The notes under the pieces are model-generated. The model saw only the letters and a list, made by a program, of their open reading frames with translations. It was not told the origin of the DNA and did not search any database. Both the position numbers and the translations under genes were made by a program. From Dechloromonas sp. CZR5 (lineage in GTDB: Bacteria > Pseudomonadota > Gammaproteobacteria > Burkholderiales > Rhodocyclaceae): 64,000 nt of DNA. The stretch is taken from positions 806,001 to 870,000 of the forward strand of contig NZ_VUYQ01000001.1 in the NCBI RefSeq assembly GCF_008711155.1, given 5' to 3'. Positions 9,910 through 19,266 of the stretch are shown piece after piece; the first letter of the stretch is position 1; each line of letters opens with the position of its first letter.

Positions 9910-11532
9910 TCAGCGGCGGTAAAGGCGGAATTTTTCCTTACGGTCGCCCGGGCGGCTGCCCTCCCAGACCTTGGTCCATTGGCCGCTGGGTGCCGCCAGC
10001 TCACGGCGCGTGTCGCCGACCACCAGCAGCCAGTCGCAGGCCTTGCCAGCCTTCGAGTCCTCGGCAACCGGTTCGATCTCGACGAAGTAGGACATTGAAG
10101 CCAGCTGCGTGTCGCTCAGGCCACGCTCGGCCAGGCAGCCGTGGTTGTCCGGCAACGCTTTGGCGATGGCCTGGGCGACAGGACGGTAGGTTTTCCCGTA
10201 GTCGAACCAGGGCAGGATCAGGCTGGTCGCCAGCAGCCATAGTGTCGTGAAGCCCAGCGTCCAGTGCGTCAGGCTACGGTACGGCGAGCGCGGAGCGGTG
10301 ACAATCAGCCATAACCACCAGAGGGTTGCGGCGATGCCGATGACCAGGGCTAACCAGTGAACCTGCCCGACGAAACCGGGGCGCAGGATGACCGCCCGCT
10401 CGGCCAATTTGGTCGGCCAGCCCAGCGCCATGGCCGACCAGCCGATCCAGACGACCACCGCGAACAGGCTGAAGGTGGACATCGCGAACCAGTCGAAGGC
10501 GCTCGCCGCGCCACGCCGCAAGGCCAGCGCGCCGGGGGTGGCGAGCAGGGCGAGCGGCGGAAGGAGGAGCAGGGTGGGTATTTCGCGCGGCCGGAAGGCC
10601 CAGGCCAGCAGGAGCAGGGTGATGGTGAAGAAGGCCAGCGGCAGCAGGAGATTCGGTGTCTGCAATTCCCTGCGCCGGATCCACAACGTCCATGCTGCCA
10701 GTGGCATGGCGGGGAAGGCGAACCAAGGGATCATGCCGATGAAGCGCCCGAGGCCGGTGAACGAGAACGGGGTGTTGAAAGGTGCCAGTTCGGTCGCCAG
10801 CCAGCCATGGAAGCGGGCTGGCTCCAGGCTGAGCACGAGCAGCGGCCAGGGTAGAATCAGCGCAGCGGCAATGGCCAAGCCGATGAGCAGGGTGTGCAGG
10901 GCTTTCGGCCGATCCGGCGATAGCCACCAAGCCACCGGGGCGATGGCGAGCAGGGGCAGGGTCGGGGCGATGCCGGTGCCGAGCAGGCAGGCGGCAACGG
11001 CAAGGCCGTAGAAGATGCCGGTCAGTCGTGGCTTGCGGCCGATGGCCGCCAGGGCGCCGAGGCCACCACCGTAGGCGGCCAGCGCAATCAACATCGGCTG
11101 CGCGTCGTGGGCGTGGAAAAGCAGGCCGGCACAGCCGGCGAGCAGCATCGGGCTGGCCGCCGCCGATTCTTCGCCGTAGAGCTCGCGGCTGGCGTAATAG
11201 AGTCCCATCAGGGCCAGCGTGACCCAGATGCCGCTGGCGATGCGCATCGCCTCGTGCAATGGCAGCAGCCAGCCGAAAGCCTTGCCGGTCAGCGCGGCGC
11301 TCCAGTAATAGAGCGGCGGTTCGTTGAAGACGCGGCCGGCCAGGTCGGGTGACAGCCAGTCGCTGTAATGCAGCATGTGCCAGGCGGCACCGATATGGAT
11401 GGCGTCCTCGCCCTTCCACGGGTCGCGACCGAACAGGCCGGCCAGCACGTAGAAAGCCAGCATGGCGGCCAGCATCCAGCCTGACGGGGGCAGGCGGATG
11501 CCACGACGGATCAGGGCGGAAATGTCAGGCAT
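9910..11532 (-). CDS. GT-C family glycosyltransferase (ArnT/PMT-like), polytopic
   Basis: This is a 540-residue polytopic membrane protein with about a dozen hydrophobic segments. The first extracytoplasmic loop carries the acidic pair E42-D43 in GRDPWKGEDA, the position of the catalytic acidic residue in GT-C enzymes such as ArnT and PMT family 39. These enzymes transfer sugars from polyprenyl-phosphate carriers at the periplasmic face of the inner membrane. The C-terminal soluble part ends in CDWLLVVGDTRRE and a basic tail. The acceptor (lipid A, protein or glycan) cannot be told. It stands alone, downstream of the rpmE terminator and convergent with orn. Confidence 0.85.
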   Translation of the reverse strand: MPDISALIRRGIRLPPSGWMLAAMLAFYVLAGLFGRDPWKGEDAIHIGAAWHMLHYSDWLSPDLAGRVFNEPPLYYWSAALTGKAFGWLLPLHEAMRIASGIWVTLALMGLYYASRELYGEESAAASPMLLAGCAGLLFHAHDAQPMLIALAAYGGGLGALAAIGRKPRLTGIFYGLAVAACLLGTGIAPTLPLLAIAPVAWWLSPDRPKALHTLLIGLAIAAALILPWPLLVLSLEPARFHGWLATELAPFNTPFSFTGLGRFIGMIPWFAFPAMPLAAWTLWIRRRELQTPNLLLPLAFFTITLLLLAWAFRPREIPTLLLLPPLALLATPGALALRRGAASAFDWFAMSTFSLFAVVVWIGWSAMALGWPTKLAERAVILRPGFVGQVHWLALVIGIAATLWWLWLIVTAPRSPYRSLTHWTLGFTTLWLLATSLILPWFDYGKTYRPVAQAIAKALPDNHGCLAERGLSDTQLASMSYFVEIEPVAEDSKAGKACDWLLVVGDTRRELAAPSGQWTKVWEGSRPGDRKEKFRLYRR

Positions 11533-11548
11533 GTCGTCCGGAAATGAA

Positions 11549-11572
11549 AAAGGCAGCCCACAGGCTGCCTTT
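11549..11572 (-). terminator. Intrinsic terminator after rpmE
   Basis: A 10-base stem (AAAGGCAGCC with GGCTGCCTTT) and 4-base loop is followed on the minus strand by a U-rich run. It lies 24 bases after the rpmE stop and just before the glycosyltransferase start. Confidence 0.85.
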
Positions 11573-11595
11573 CGAGACGGCGAAAATCAAGCCGA

Positions 11596-11820
11596 TCAGG
11601 CGGCAGCCTTGCCGCGCATGGCGCCGAACTTCTGGTTGAACTTCTCGACGCGACCGGCGGTGTCGACGATCTTCTGCTTGCCGGTGTAGAACGGATGGCA
11701 CAGGGAGCAGACTTCAACGTGGAAGGCATCCTTGGTCATGGTCGACTTGGTCGTGAAGGTGTGGCCGCAGGAGCAGGTCACGGCGACGTCTTTGTAATTC
11801 GGGTGGATATCGGCTTTCAT
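11596..11820 (-). CDS. rpmE: 50S ribosomal protein L31, zinc-binding type
   Basis: This is ribosomal protein L31 of 74 residues. It carries the four cysteines of the zinc-binding (C+) form, C16, C18, C38 and C41 (CSC and CSLC), so it is the RpmE type rather than the zinc-free paralogue. The ATG at 11820 is preceded by a good AAAGGACA Shine-Dalgarno element. The frame is open far upstream, but that part covers a promoter and a repeat segment and is not coding. It has its own promoter and terminator. Confidence 0.97.
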   Translation of the reverse strand: MKADIHPNYKDVAVTCSCGHTFTTKSTMTKDAFHVEVCSLCHPFYTGKQKIVDTAGRVEKFNQKFGAMRGKAAA

Positions 11821-11874
11821 CTTTTGTCCTTTAAACGAGCGACCGGCGGATGTGGCCGATCTGGGAAGCCCGCG

Positions 11875-11903
11875 ATTATCCTCGAAAAAACGCGGGCTTG
11901 CAA
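11875..11903 (-). promoter_or_regulatory. Predicted sigma-70 promoter of rpmE
   Basis: On the minus strand TTGCAA (-35) and GATAAT (-10) are separated by 17 bases, giving a predicted start about 48 bases upstream of the rpmE ATG. The promoter lies within a 9-base inverted repeat (AAGCCCGCG at 11866-11874 and CGCGGGCTT at 11891-11899). Confidence 0.65.
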
Positions 11904-11914
11904 TATGTTTGCTG

Positions 11915-11935
11915 TAGCCGCGACGCATGGCGTCA
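11915..11935 (-). repeat. Direct repeat copy 1: duplicate of the rho 3' end
   Basis: These 21 bases are identical to 12042-12062, which encode the last codons (DAMRRG) of rho. This copy lies in the rho-rpmE intergenic region and has no stop codon at the equivalent place. The copies are 106 bases apart. Confidence 0.85.
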
Positions 11936-11967
11936 CAACACACCGCAGGTTTGTTGCGGCGTAGGCT

Positions 11968-12010
11968 AACTTCGCGAGCGAAGTTAAGCCCCCGCCCCGG
12001 GGGGGGCGGC
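11968..12010. repeat. Palindromic, GC-extreme segment between rho and rpmE
   Basis: A near-perfect palindrome (AACTTCGC, GA, GCGAAGTT; 11968-11985) is followed at once by a second inverted repeat made of C and G runs (CCGCCCC at 11992-11998, GGGGCGG at 12003-12009). Together with the flanking direct repeats this looks like a small REP-like intergenic element. The second arm could also fold into a rho transcript hairpin, but there is no U-tract. Confidence 0.6.
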
Positions 12011-12040
12011 CGCAGCCAAAGCTGCCGATGCGTTGCGGCT

Positions 12041-13300
12041 TTAGCCGCGACGCATGGCGTCAAAGAACTCCTGGTTGCCCTTGGTCGATTTGACCTTGTC
12101 GAGCAGGAATTCCATCGCTTCCAGATCGTCCATCGGGTAGCACAGCTTGCGCAGCACCCACATCTTCTGCAGGACGTCCGGCTTGAGCAGCAGTTCCTCG
12201 CGGCGGGTGCCGGAGCGATTGACGTTGACCGCCGGGTACATCCGCTTCTCGGCCATGCGGCGGTCGAGGTGGATTTCGGAGTTGCCGGTGCCCTTGAATT
12301 CTTCGTAGATCACTTCGTCCATGCGCGAGCCGGTGTCGATCAGCGCGGTGGCGAGGATGGTCAGCGAGCCGCCTTCCTCGATGTTGCGCGCAGCGCCGAA
12401 GAAGCGCTTGGGCTTCTGCAGGGCGTTGGCGTCGACACCGCCGGTCAGCACCTTGCCGGAGGCCGGCTGCACGGTGTTGTAGGCGCGGGCCAGGCGGGTG
12501 ATGGAGTCGAGCAGGATGACCACATCCTTCTTGTGCTCGACCAGGCGCTTGGCCTTCTCGATGACCATCTCGGCGACCGCGACGTGGCGGGTAGCCGGTT
12601 CGTCGAAGGTTGAGGCGACGACCTCGCCCTTGACGGTGCGGGTCATTTCGGTGACTTCTTCCGGACGCTCGTCGATGAGCAGCACGATGAGCACGACTTC
12701 CGGATGGTTGGCAGTGATGGCGTGGGCGATGTTCTGCAGCATCACGGTCTTGCCGGTCTTTGGCGGGGCGACCAAGAGGCCGCGCTGGCCGCAGCCGATC
12801 GGGGCGATCATGTCGATGACGCGGCTGGTGATGTTTTCGTCGGACTTGATGTCGCGTTCGAGCTTGAGGTGACGCGTCGGGTGCAGCGGCGTCAGGTTCT
12901 CGAACATGATCTTGTTCTTGTTCGCTTCCGGCGAGAAACCGTTGATACGCTCGAGCTTGGTCAGTGCGACGTAGCGCTCGCCGTCCTTCGGGGTGCGGAT
13001 TTCACCCTCGACCGTATCACCGGTGCGCAGGTTGAAGCGACGGACCTGCGACGGGGAGACGTAGATGTCGTCCGGGTTGGCCAGGTATGAGGTGTCGGCC
13101 GAGCGAAGGAAGCCGTAGCCGTCGGGCAGGACTTCGAGGGTGCCGTCGCCGTAGATGGTGTCGCCATTCTTGGCCTTGGCCTTGAGGATGGCGTAGATCA
13201 GCTCCTGCTTGCGCATCCGGTTGGCATTCTCGATGCCGAGTTCGGTGGCCATATCCAGCAGTTTGCTGACGTGTAATGTCTTGAGTTCGGAAAGTTGCAT
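12041..13300 (-). CDS. rho: Transcription termination factor Rho
   Basis: Rho is the hexameric RNA-dependent ATPase that ends transcription. The 419-residue protein has the N-terminal RNA-binding cold-shock-like domain (DGYGFLRS around 60-67), Walker A APPKTGKT around 178-186, and a Walker B segment [15 protein letters not shown]. The ATG at 13300 ([11 protein letters not shown]) gives the usual length. A GCGGCT/AGCCGC hairpin spans the stop codon (12035-12048), and the last codons are duplicated downstream. It follows trxA, a conserved pairing. Confidence 0.98.
   Translation of the reverse strand: MQLSELKTLHVSKLLDMATELGIENANRMRKQELIYAILKAKAKNGDTIYGDGTLEVLPDGYGFLRSADTSYLANPDDIYVSPSQVRRFNLRTGDTVEGEIRTPKDGERYVALTKLERINGFSPEANKNKIMFENLTPLHPTRHLKLERDIKSDENITSRVIDMIAPIGCGQRGLLVAPPKTGKTVMLQNIAHAITANHPEVVLIVLLIDERPEEVTEMTRTVKGEVVASTFDEPATRHVAVAEMVIEKAKRLVEHKKDVVILLDSITRLARAYNTVQPASGKVLTGGVDANALQKPKRFFGAARNIEEGGSLTILATALIDTGSRMDEVIYEEFKGTGNSEIHLDRRMAEKRMYPAVNVNRSGTRREELLLKPDVLQKMWVLRKLCYPMDDLEAMEFLLDKVKSTKGNQEFFDAMRRG
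12042..12062 (-). repeat. Direct repeat copy 2: 3' end of rho
   Basis: This is the coding copy of the 21-base direct repeat and encodes the final residues of Rho. It matches 11915-11935 exactly. Confidence 0.85.
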
Positions 13301-13412
13301 GTGGGAGTGTGTGGCGCCGGTTAACGAACGGGCGATTACCCGGAGGCCGGGGCGCAGATTGCAGAAGCTTGGGGGAGGAGAATGACGCCGGACAGCTTGC
13401 CTGTCGCGTCTG

Positions 13413-13439
13413 CCTGAAGGTGCAGGACGCACCTTCAGG
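13413..13439 (-). terminator. Hairpin between trxA and rho (attenuator or processing site)
   Basis: An 11-base perfect stem (CCTGAAGGTGC with GCACCTTCAGG) and a 5-base loop lies 18 bases after the trxA stop, in the leader of rho. It lacks a U-tract, so it may be a processing or attenuation structure rather than a full intrinsic terminator. Confidence 0.5.
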
Positions 13440-13456
13440 GCGGGAGACTACGGAGA

Positions 13457-13783
13457 TTACAGGTTGCTGTCAATAAAGGCAGCGAGTTGGGACTTGGACA
13501 GCGCGCCAACCTTGGTTGCTTCGATATTGCCGTTCTTGAAGATCATCAGGGTCGGGATGCCGCGGATGCCGTATTTGGCCGGGGTGGCCTGGTTGTCGTC
13601 GATGTTGACCTTGGCGACCTTCAGCTTGCCGGCGTATTCGTTGGCGACTTCGTCGAGGATCGGAGCAATCATCTTGCAGGGGCCACACCATTCTGCCCAG
13701 TAGTCGACGAGAACCGGCTGCTGCGATTGCAGCACTTCGGCTTCAAAGGTGTCGTCGGTGACGTAATGGATGTGCTCGCTCAT
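13457..13783 (-). CDS. trxA: Thioredoxin 1
   Basis: This is a cytoplasmic thiol-disulfide reductase of 108 residues. The active site WCGPC is at 32-36 and the cis-proline loop GIPT follows. Length and fold signature are those of canonical TrxA. A GAGGAAA Shine-Dalgarno sits just before the ATG. It lies upstream of rho in the order conserved in betaproteobacteria and probably shares transcription with it, modulated by the hairpin between them. Confidence 0.98.
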   Translation of the reverse strand: MSEHIHYVTDDTFEAEVLQSQQPVLVDYWAEWCGPCKMIAPILDEVANEYAGKLKVAKVNIDDNQATPAKYGIRGIPTLMIFKNGNIEATKVGALSKSQLAAFIDSNL

Positions 13784-13949
13784 GGTTTCCTCATGGGATG
13801 GAATGTAGGGATGGGGGCGCCGGCTAACGGCGACAGGAAGGTTGGCGTGATGCTAGCGAAAAAAAATGCCTTAGGGAAGCGTTAGCGGTCTGCCGGGAAA
13901 GGAGTTGTCACGGAGCGGCCGTCGCGATGCGGTGCTGTTTCTGCGCGGG

Positions 13950-13976
13950 CAAGACGGGGGCTAGGCGCCCGTCTTG
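13950..13976 (-). terminator. Hairpin overlapping the end of the FixJ-type regulator gene
   Basis: A 9-base stem (CAAGACGGG with CCCGTCTTG) holds the regulator stop codon in its loop. There is no U-tract, so only weak termination is expected. Confidence 0.35.
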
Positions 13977-14563
13977 AGCAGGTTGGCGAGTTCGACGGCT
14001 GTCTTGACCTGCATCTTGTCGAAGATATTGGCTCGGTGTACCTCGACGGTGCGCATGCTGATGTTGAGTTCGTCGGCGATGACCTTGTTGAACTTGCCGG
14101 CCAGGATCAGTTCCATGATCTGTCTTTCGCGGGTGGTCAGGCGCGCCACGCGCGAGCGGACGGAGTCGACGGCCGCCGTGGCTTCTCGTTGCTGGGCGTT
14201 CAGGGTCAGGGCCTGTTCGATGCGGTCGGCGAGATCGTTGTCGTTGACAGGTTTTTCGAAGAAATCGAACGCCCCTTTTTTCAGTGCGCCCACGGCCATC
14301 GGCACATCGCCGTGGCCGGTCAGGAAAATTACCGGCAGTGTCGAGTGGCGTTCGCATAGCCGGTCGAAGCAATCGAGGCCGGTCATGCCGCCCATGCGCA
14401 TGTCGAGAACGATGCATCCGGCCATCTCCGGCGTCCACCGTTCGAGAAAGTCCTCGGCGGAGGGATAGCTGATGCTGTGCAGGCCCCGCGACTTGAGCAG
14501 CCAGGCAAGTGCGTCGCGAATCGCCTCGTCGTCGTCTACCAGATGGGCTGGGGCGTGGTTCAT
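13961..14563 (-). CDS. dctR: FixJ/NarL-type response regulator, probable C4-dicarboxylate regulator (DctR-like)
   Basis: This is a 200-residue two-domain regulator with a receiver (acidic pocket D10-D12, phospho-acceptor D54 in IVLDMRMGGM, conserved lysine in EKPV) and a C-terminal LuxR-type helix-turn-helix (LTTRERQIMELI through MRTVEVHRANIFDKM). The ATG at 14563 overlaps the stop of the kinase gene in an ATGA arrangement, which fixes the start. Family and context, next to dctA and a TRAP transporter, point to control of C4-dicarboxylate uptake. The gene symbol is inferred from context. Confidence 0.85.
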   Translation of the reverse strand: MNHAPAHLVDDDEAIRDALAWLLKSRGLHSISYPSAEDFLERWTPEMAGCIVLDMRMGGMTGLDCFDRLCERHSTLPVIFLTGHGDVPMAVGALKKGAFDFFEKPVNDNDLADRIEQALTLNAQQREATAAVDSVRSRVARLTTRERQIMELILAGKFNKVIADELNISMRTVEVHRANIFDKMQVKTAVELANLLKTGA

Positions 14564-16554
14564 GGTCTTTCCAGGGGCAAGGTGAAGGTGAATATCGTAC
14601 CTCGCCCGGTGTGTGAATTGGGGTTGTCGTCGGCCCACAGTCGGCCGCGGTGGGATTCAATGATCGACCGGCAGATCGACAGGCCGATGCCCATGCCGTC
14701 CTGTTTGGTGGAGAAGAAGGCGGTAAAGAGTTTTTCGCGGTTTTCGGGGGCGATACCGCAGCCCTGGTCGGCAACGCGGACTGACAACTCGTGCTCTCCC
14801 TGCTCGACGCGCACGGACAGGATTCGGTCTGGTTCCTCGTTGTCCGACATCGCCTCCATTCCGTTGCGCATCAGGTTGAGCAGGACCTGTTCCAGCATCA
14901 GGCGATCGGCGGGGATGGGCGGCAGGTCGGGGATGTGGGTCTCTATCCGGATGCGATGTTTGCGGGCATCGGCTTCGATGAAGCCCAGGCAGTCGTCGAC
15001 CACTTCGTTCAGCGAACAGGGCGCGCGCTTCGGTTCGCTTTTGCGGACGAAGTCGTGGACACGCCTGATGATCTTCCCGGCACGTTGGGCCTGGGTGCCG
15101 ATTTTTTCGAGGGCCGGTTTGATGTCGTCGATGGAGCATTCCGGACGCCCCAGGAGGTTGAGGCAGCCGGTGTTGTAGCTGGCGATGGCAGCCAGCGGCT
15201 GATTGAGTTCGTGGGCCAGCGTCGAGGCCATTTCGCCCATGGTCACGAGGCGGGAGGTGAACTGTAGCTGCGCCTGCTGCTGCCGGGCCAGTTCTTCGGC
15301 ATGCTTGCGTTCAGTGACGTCGAGCACGGAGGCCATCCAGCCGGTGTGCTTGCCGTTTCCGTCGATCAGTTTGGCTTCGTAGACGAGGGCGTGGAAATGT
15401 TTTCCGTCCTTGCGTTGAAAGGTCATTTCAAAACCGTCAGGTGGTGCCATGCCGGCCATGACCGCCTGGTGCATGGCAAAGGTTTCGTCAATCTGCTCGG
15501 GAATCCAGTAAGGCATCGGTGGCGTGGTGCCGACCAGTTCATCGCTGTTGAATCCGGTCATCCGGCAGAAGGCTGGATTGACGTAGATGACCTTGCCATG
15601 GAGGTCGCGGGCGCGCATGCCGACGGTCAGGGAGTCTTCCATGGCTGTCCGGAAGGCGTGTTCGCCGCGCAAGGCTTCTTCGGCGCGGGTTCGTTTGCGC
15701 ATCAGGTCGCGGACCAGCCAGAGGCTCCAGAAAACGCCACCGGCAAGCAGGATGATGGCGGTCGACAGGATGCGCGGGAGCAGATTTTCGCCGCTCTGGT
15801 AGCTGGTGACGCGTAACTTGAGACCTCGTCCCGGCGGGTCGAAGGGGATTTCATAGCTTTGGGCGCTGTTTCCTTCGACACTGGTTTTGGCGGCGTACTG
15901 GATATCGTTGTCGTCAATGATGACGACCTTGTATTTTTGCGTGAACCACCAGGGAACCTGGCTGTTGAGCAGCGTGTCCAGCGGGAAGACGGCGGCCAGC
16001 ATCCCCTTCAGGCGGCGTCCGTCGAAAATGGGGATCATCAGTTCGACGAAGGCACGCTTGCCGTCGGCGAAGAAGGGTTCGCTGTATCCCGGTTTGCCGA
16101 GCTGTTTGGCCAGGTCAAAGGCCTGGCGCGTGTAGGCGAGGCCGAAAGCCTCGATTTCCTGGTCCGGCAAAGTCGAGCTCGGCAGTGCGTCGATGACGCG
16201 GTTTGTCCCGTCCAACCACAGTATTTGCGATATCTCCGGCGTGTTCGTGAGCATGTGAGCCGCGCGGAGGCGGAAGGTGCGCGAGGGCTCCGGCTGCTGG
16301 GCCAGGTCGACCGCCAGCTGTTGCAAGTGATCCTCGCTGCCGTTCAGGTGAAAGCGCAGGTTCTGCTCGAGCCAAAGGACGTCCTTGATCAATGCGGTCC
16401 GTTCTTCCTCGACTTCATTGCGCTGGAGGAGCCAGAGCAGGACGATCAGGGCGATGACCAGCAGTACGATGCCGAACTTCGGCAAGGCGAGCAGTAGGCG
16501 CAGGCGTCGGGAGCCGCCGGGGCCGGGCAAAGGCAGGGTGGTCATCGTGCGCAT
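14560..16554 (-). CDS. dctB: Membrane sensor histidine kinase (DctB/FixL-like)
   Basis: This is a sensor kinase of about 664 residues. A transmembrane segment near the N-terminus ([19 protein letters not shown]), a periplasmic sensory region of about 230 residues, and a second transmembrane segment around 265-290 are followed by a PAS domain (about 290-410), HisKA with AHELNQPL around 450, and HATPase ending with [17 protein letters not shown]. It is translationally coupled to the FixJ-type regulator and divergent from dctA. Periplasmic sensing of dicarboxylates is inferred from this context. I chose the ATG at 16554; another ATG three codons later is equally possible. Confidence 0.87.
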   Translation of the reverse strand: MRTMTTLPLPGPGGSRRLRLLLALPKFGIVLLVIALIVLLWLLQRNEVEEERTALIKDVLWLEQNLRFHLNGSEDHLQQLAVDLAQQPEPSRTFRLRAAHMLTNTPEISQILWLDGTNRVIDALPSSTLPDQEIEAFGLAYTRQAFDLAKQLGKPGYSEPFFADGKRAFVELMIPIFDGRRLKGMLAAVFPLDTLLNSQVPWWFTQKYKVVIIDDNDIQYAAKTSVEGNSAQSYEIPFDPPGRGLKLRVTSYQSGENLLPRILSTAIILLAGGVFWSLWLVRDLMRKRTRAEEALRGEHAFRTAMEDSLTVGMRARDLHGKVIYVNPAFCRMTGFNSDELVGTTPPMPYWIPEQIDETFAMHQAVMAGMAPPDGFEMTFQRKDGKHFHALVYEAKLIDGNGKHTGWMASVLDVTERKHAEELARQQQAQLQFTSRLVTMGEMASTLAHELNQPLAAIASYNTGCLNLLGRPECSIDDIKPALEKIGTQAQRAGKIIRRVHDFVRKSEPKRAPCSLNEVVDDCLGFIEADARKHRIRIETHIPDLPPIPADRLMLEQVLLNLMRNGMEAMSDNEEPDRILSVRVEQGEHELSVRVADQGCGIAPENREKLFTAFFSTKQDGMGIGLSICRSIIESHRGRLWADDNPNSHTGRGTIFTFTLPLERP

Positions 16555-16593
16555 CGTATACCAATCGCCAGCAACCCGAGCCATTCGTGTTTT

Positions 16594-16615
16594 CCACAAT
16601 TCGGATCACCACAAT
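16594..16615 (+). promoter_or_regulatory. CCACAAT direct repeats upstream of dctA
   Basis: Two CCACAAT heptamers (16594-16600 and 16609-16615) are spaced 15 bases apart in the divergent dctB-dctA region. A third CCACAAT, as part of an inverted repeat, lies upstream of the TRAP dctP gene. They are candidate regulator sites. Confidence 0.35.
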
Positions 16616-16675
16616 AGGCAGGTGGGGAGGGGGTGTTCATACTCCGCGCCACTACAAATCCGTGGGGGATGTCTC

Positions 16676-18022
16676 GTGAAGAAAAGCATTTTCAAAAGCC
16701 TGTATGTGCAGGTTCTGATCGCCATTGCGCTGGGTGTGGCGCTCGGGCATTTCTATCCGTCGGCCGGTGCCGACATGAAGCCGCTGGGCGATGCCTTCAT
16801 CAAGCTGATCAAGATGATCATCGCCCCGATTATCTTCTGCACCATCGTCGTCGGCATCGCCGGCATGGAGGATATGAAGAAGGTCGGCAAGACGGGTGGC
16901 TACGCGGTTCTGTATTTTGAAGTCGTCAGTACCATCGCGCTGATCATCGGCCTGATCGTGGTCAATGTCTGGGCGCCGGGCTCCGGCATGAACGTCGATC
17001 CTGCATCGCTCGACACCAAGGGGCTCGACAAGTATGTCGGTCCGGGCAAGCTGCAATCGACGACCGAGTTCCTGATCAACATCATCCCGACCAGCGTGGT
17101 GGACGCCTTTGCCAAGGGCGACATGCTGCAGGTGCTGTTCTTCTCCATTCTCTTCGGCTATGCCATGCATGCTTTCGGTGAGCGCGGCAAACCGGTGTTC
17201 GATTTGATCGAAAAGCTGTCGCATGTGCTGTTCGGCATCGTCGGCGTGATCATGAAGGTGGCTCCGATCGGTGCCTTCGGTGCCATGGCCTACACCATCG
17301 GCAAGCATGGCGTGGGCAGCCTCGTCCAGCTGGCCAACCTGATGGGGGCTTTCTACCTCACCTGCGTGATTTTCGTGGTTGGCGTGCTGGGAACGATCGC
17401 CAAGGTGCACGGTTTCTCCATCTTCAAGCTGATCAAATACATCAAGGAAGAGTTGTTCCTGGTGCTTGGAACGTCCTCGTCCGAATCGGCACTGCCCCGC
17501 CTGATGGCCAAGATGGAAAATGCCGGTGCCCAGAAGTCGGTGGTCGGCCTGGTCGTGCCGACCGGCTATTCGTTCAATCTGGACGGTACGTCGATCTACC
17601 TGACCATGGCCGCCGTATTCATCGCCCAGGCGACCAATACGCCGATGGACCTGTCGCAGCAGATCACCTTGCTGATCATTTTGCTGCTCACGTCCAAGGG
17701 AGCTGCCGGGGTGACGGGTTCCGGCTTTATCGTGCTGGCGGCGACGCTGTCGGCCGTCGGAACGGTGCCGGTTGCCGGGTTGGCGCTGATCCTTGGCATC
17801 GATCGTTTCATGTCGGAAGCGCGTGCCCTGACCAACTTCATCGGCAACAGCGTGGCGACCCTGGTCGTTGCCAAATGGTGCAAGGCGCTTGACGTCGAGC
17901 GCATGAATGCCGTTCTCAACGACGAGACCGACGATGAGGCCGACAACCCGGAACTAGTGCTGGACGATGCGCCGGATGTGCTTATCCCCCATGTGCCGCG
18001 CCCGATTGTCGAGCACCACTAG
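16676..18022 (+). CDS. dctA: C4-dicarboxylate/proton or sodium symporter DctA
   Basis: DctA belongs to the DAACS family and imports succinate, fumarate and malate across the inner membrane. The 448-residue protein shows the family hairpin motif [13 protein letters not shown], the substrate-site segment [16 protein letters not shown] and the C-terminal [17 protein letters not shown]. The start is a GTG at 16676 with a GGGGGA element upstream; homologues begin [13 protein letters not shown] at this point. It is followed by a strong terminator. An acidic C-terminal tail of about 30 residues is longer than in E. coli. Confidence 0.95.
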   Translation: MKKSIFKSLYVQVLIAIALGVALGHFYPSAGADMKPLGDAFIKLIKMIIAPIIFCTIVVGIAGMEDMKKVGKTGGYAVLYFEVVSTIALIIGLIVVNVWAPGSGMNVDPASLDTKGLDKYVGPGKLQSTTEFLINIIPTSVVDAFAKGDMLQVLFFSILFGYAMHAFGERGKPVFDLIEKLSHVLFGIVGVIMKVAPIGAFGAMAYTIGKHGVGSLVQLANLMGAFYLTCVIFVVGVLGTIAKVHGFSIFKLIKYIKEELFLVLGTSSSESALPRLMAKMENAGAQKSVVGLVVPTGYSFNLDGTSIYLTMAAVFIAQATNTPMDLSQQITLLIILLLTSKGAAGVTGSGFIVLAATLSAVGTVPVAGLALILGIDRFMSEARALTNFIGNSVATLVVAKWCKALDVERMNAVLNDETDDEADNPELVLDDAPDVLIPHVPRPIVEHH

Positions 18023-18040
18023 GCGTCCGACGCGACCAGG

Positions 18041-18071
18041 AAAAACCGCCGGCAAGTCCGGCGGTTTTTTT
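18041..18071 (+). terminator. Intrinsic terminator after dctA
   Basis: A stem CCGCCGG/CCGGCGG with loop CAAGT is flanked by five A residues and seven T residues. It separates dctA from the TRAP operon. Confidence 0.92.
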
Positions 18072-18112
18072 GTTGACCATCGCTGGCTAGCTTCTTGTCA
18101 GTTTCCGGTCAG

Positions 18113-18130
18113 CTGTGGATAACCACAATA
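18113..18130 (+). promoter_or_regulatory. Inverted repeat upstream of dctP
   Basis: TGTGG and CCACA arms flank ATAA (18114-18127), and the right arm continues as CCACAATA, shared with the sites upstream of dctA. A common regulator of the two transporters is possible. Confidence 0.35.
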
Positions 18131-18201
18131 CTCAGCGATTTCTCCTTTCGTAATACTTGTATCTAGTCGTAATTTGCGACAGTTCAACTGGAGGAGAGAA
18201 T

Positions 18202-19206
18202 ATGAAGATTTCCAAACTGCTTGCCGGCCTGTTCGTCTGTGCCGCTTCGTTTGGCGCCTATGCCCAGCAGCCGATCGTCATCAAGTTCAGCCACGTCGTG
18301 GCGGCCGATACGCCCAAGGGCAAGGCTGCCGAGATGTTTGCCAAGAAAGCCGGCGAACTGACTGGCGGCAAGGTCAAGGTCGAGGTCTATGCCAACTCGA
18401 CGCTGTACAAGGACAAGGAAGAGATGGAAGCGCTGCAGCTGGGTGCTGTCCAGATGCTGGCGCCGTCGCTGGCCAAGTTCGGTCCGCTGGGCGTCAAGGA
18501 GTTCGAGGTTTTTGACTTGCCGTTCATCTTCAGCAGCTACGACGATCTGCGCAAGGTGACCAATGGTGCAGTCGGCAAGCAGCTGCTGACCAAGCTGGAG
18601 CCCAAGGGTATCCGTGGCCTGGCTTACTGGGACAATGGCTTCAAGTCGTTCTCGGCGAATACGCCGATCAAGACACCGGCCGACCTGAAGGGCAAGAAGC
18701 TGCGTATCCAGTCGTCCAAGGTGCTTGAGGAGCAAATCCGCTCCGTCGGCGGCATGCCGCAAGTCATGGCGTTCTCCGAGGTTTATCAGGCGCTGCAGAC
18801 CGGCGTGGTCGACGGTACCGAGAACCCGATTTCCAACCTCTATACCCAGAAGATGCACGAAGTGCAGAAGCATCTGACCCTGACCGAGCACGGCTATCTG
18901 GGCTATGCGGTCATCGTCAACAAGAAGTTCTGGGACGGTTTGCCGGCCGATATCCGCAAGCAACTGGATGATGCAATGGAGCAGGCGACCCGCTACGCCA
19001 ACCAGATCGCCAAGGTCGAAAACGACGCGTCTCTGGAGGCTGTGAAAAAGAGCGGCAAGACTACGGTTTACGTACCGACCAAGGAAGAACGCCTGGCTTT
19101 CAAGAAGGCGATGGTGCCGGTCCATCAGAAGATGGAAAGCCGTGTCGGGAAGGAAGTGATCCAGGCGGTATACAAGGACATCGGCTTCAAGCCGGATAGC
19201 CTGTAA
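18202..19206 (+). CDS. dctP: TRAP transporter substrate-binding protein, DctP family
   Basis: This is the periplasmic solute receptor of a TRAP transporter, 334 residues. A clear signal peptide ends in FGAYA before QQPIVIKFSHVV. Family features include the segment LRIQSSKVLEEQIRSVGGMP, with the arginine that normally binds the substrate carboxylate, and VVDGTENPISNLYT. A very strong GGAGGAG ribosome-binding site precedes the ATG. It heads the P-Q-M operon. C4-dicarboxylate as substrate is inferred from family and the neighbouring dctA and dctBR. Confidence 0.93.
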   Translation: MKISKLLAGLFVCAASFGAYAQQPIVIKFSHVVAADTPKGKAAEMFAKKAGELTGGKVKVEVYANSTLYKDKEEMEALQLGAVQMLAPSLAKFGPLGVKEFEVFDLPFIFSSYDDLRKVTNGAVGKQLLTKLEPKGIRGLAYWDNGFKSFSANTPIKTPADLKGKKLRIQSSKVLEEQIRSVGGMPQVMAFSEVYQALQTGVVDGTENPISNLYTQKMHEVQKHLTLTEHGYLGYAVIVNKKFWDGLPADIRKQLDDAMEQATRYANQIAKVENDASLEAVKKSGKTTVYVPTKEERLAFKKAMVPVHQKMESRVGKEVIQAVYKDIGFKPDSL

Positions 19207-19266
19207 GACACACGGCAGCAACGGTCGGGGGCGAAAGCCCCCGATTCAAAAACGGGGGTACACACC

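Noticed and set aside
11866-11899. Hairpin AAGCCCGCG/CGCGGGCTT as an L31 autoregulatory leader
   Set aside because: Its arms coincide with the -35/-10 spacer region of the predicted promoter, so most of it would not be transcribed.
11821-12063. N-terminal extension of L31 across the rho-rpmE intergenic region
   Set aside because: It would include the rpmE promoter and the repeat segment. The 74-residue form has the normal L31 start and ribosome-binding site.
18070-18110. Sigma-54 type -24/-12 promoter upstream of dctP
   Set aside because: A GG dinucleotide is present, but the GC at the required 10-base spacing is not, so the match is too weak.
18184-19221. Open frame antisense to dctP
   Set aside because: dctP has a signal peptide, a strong ribosome-binding site and conserved motifs. 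The antisense frame has none.
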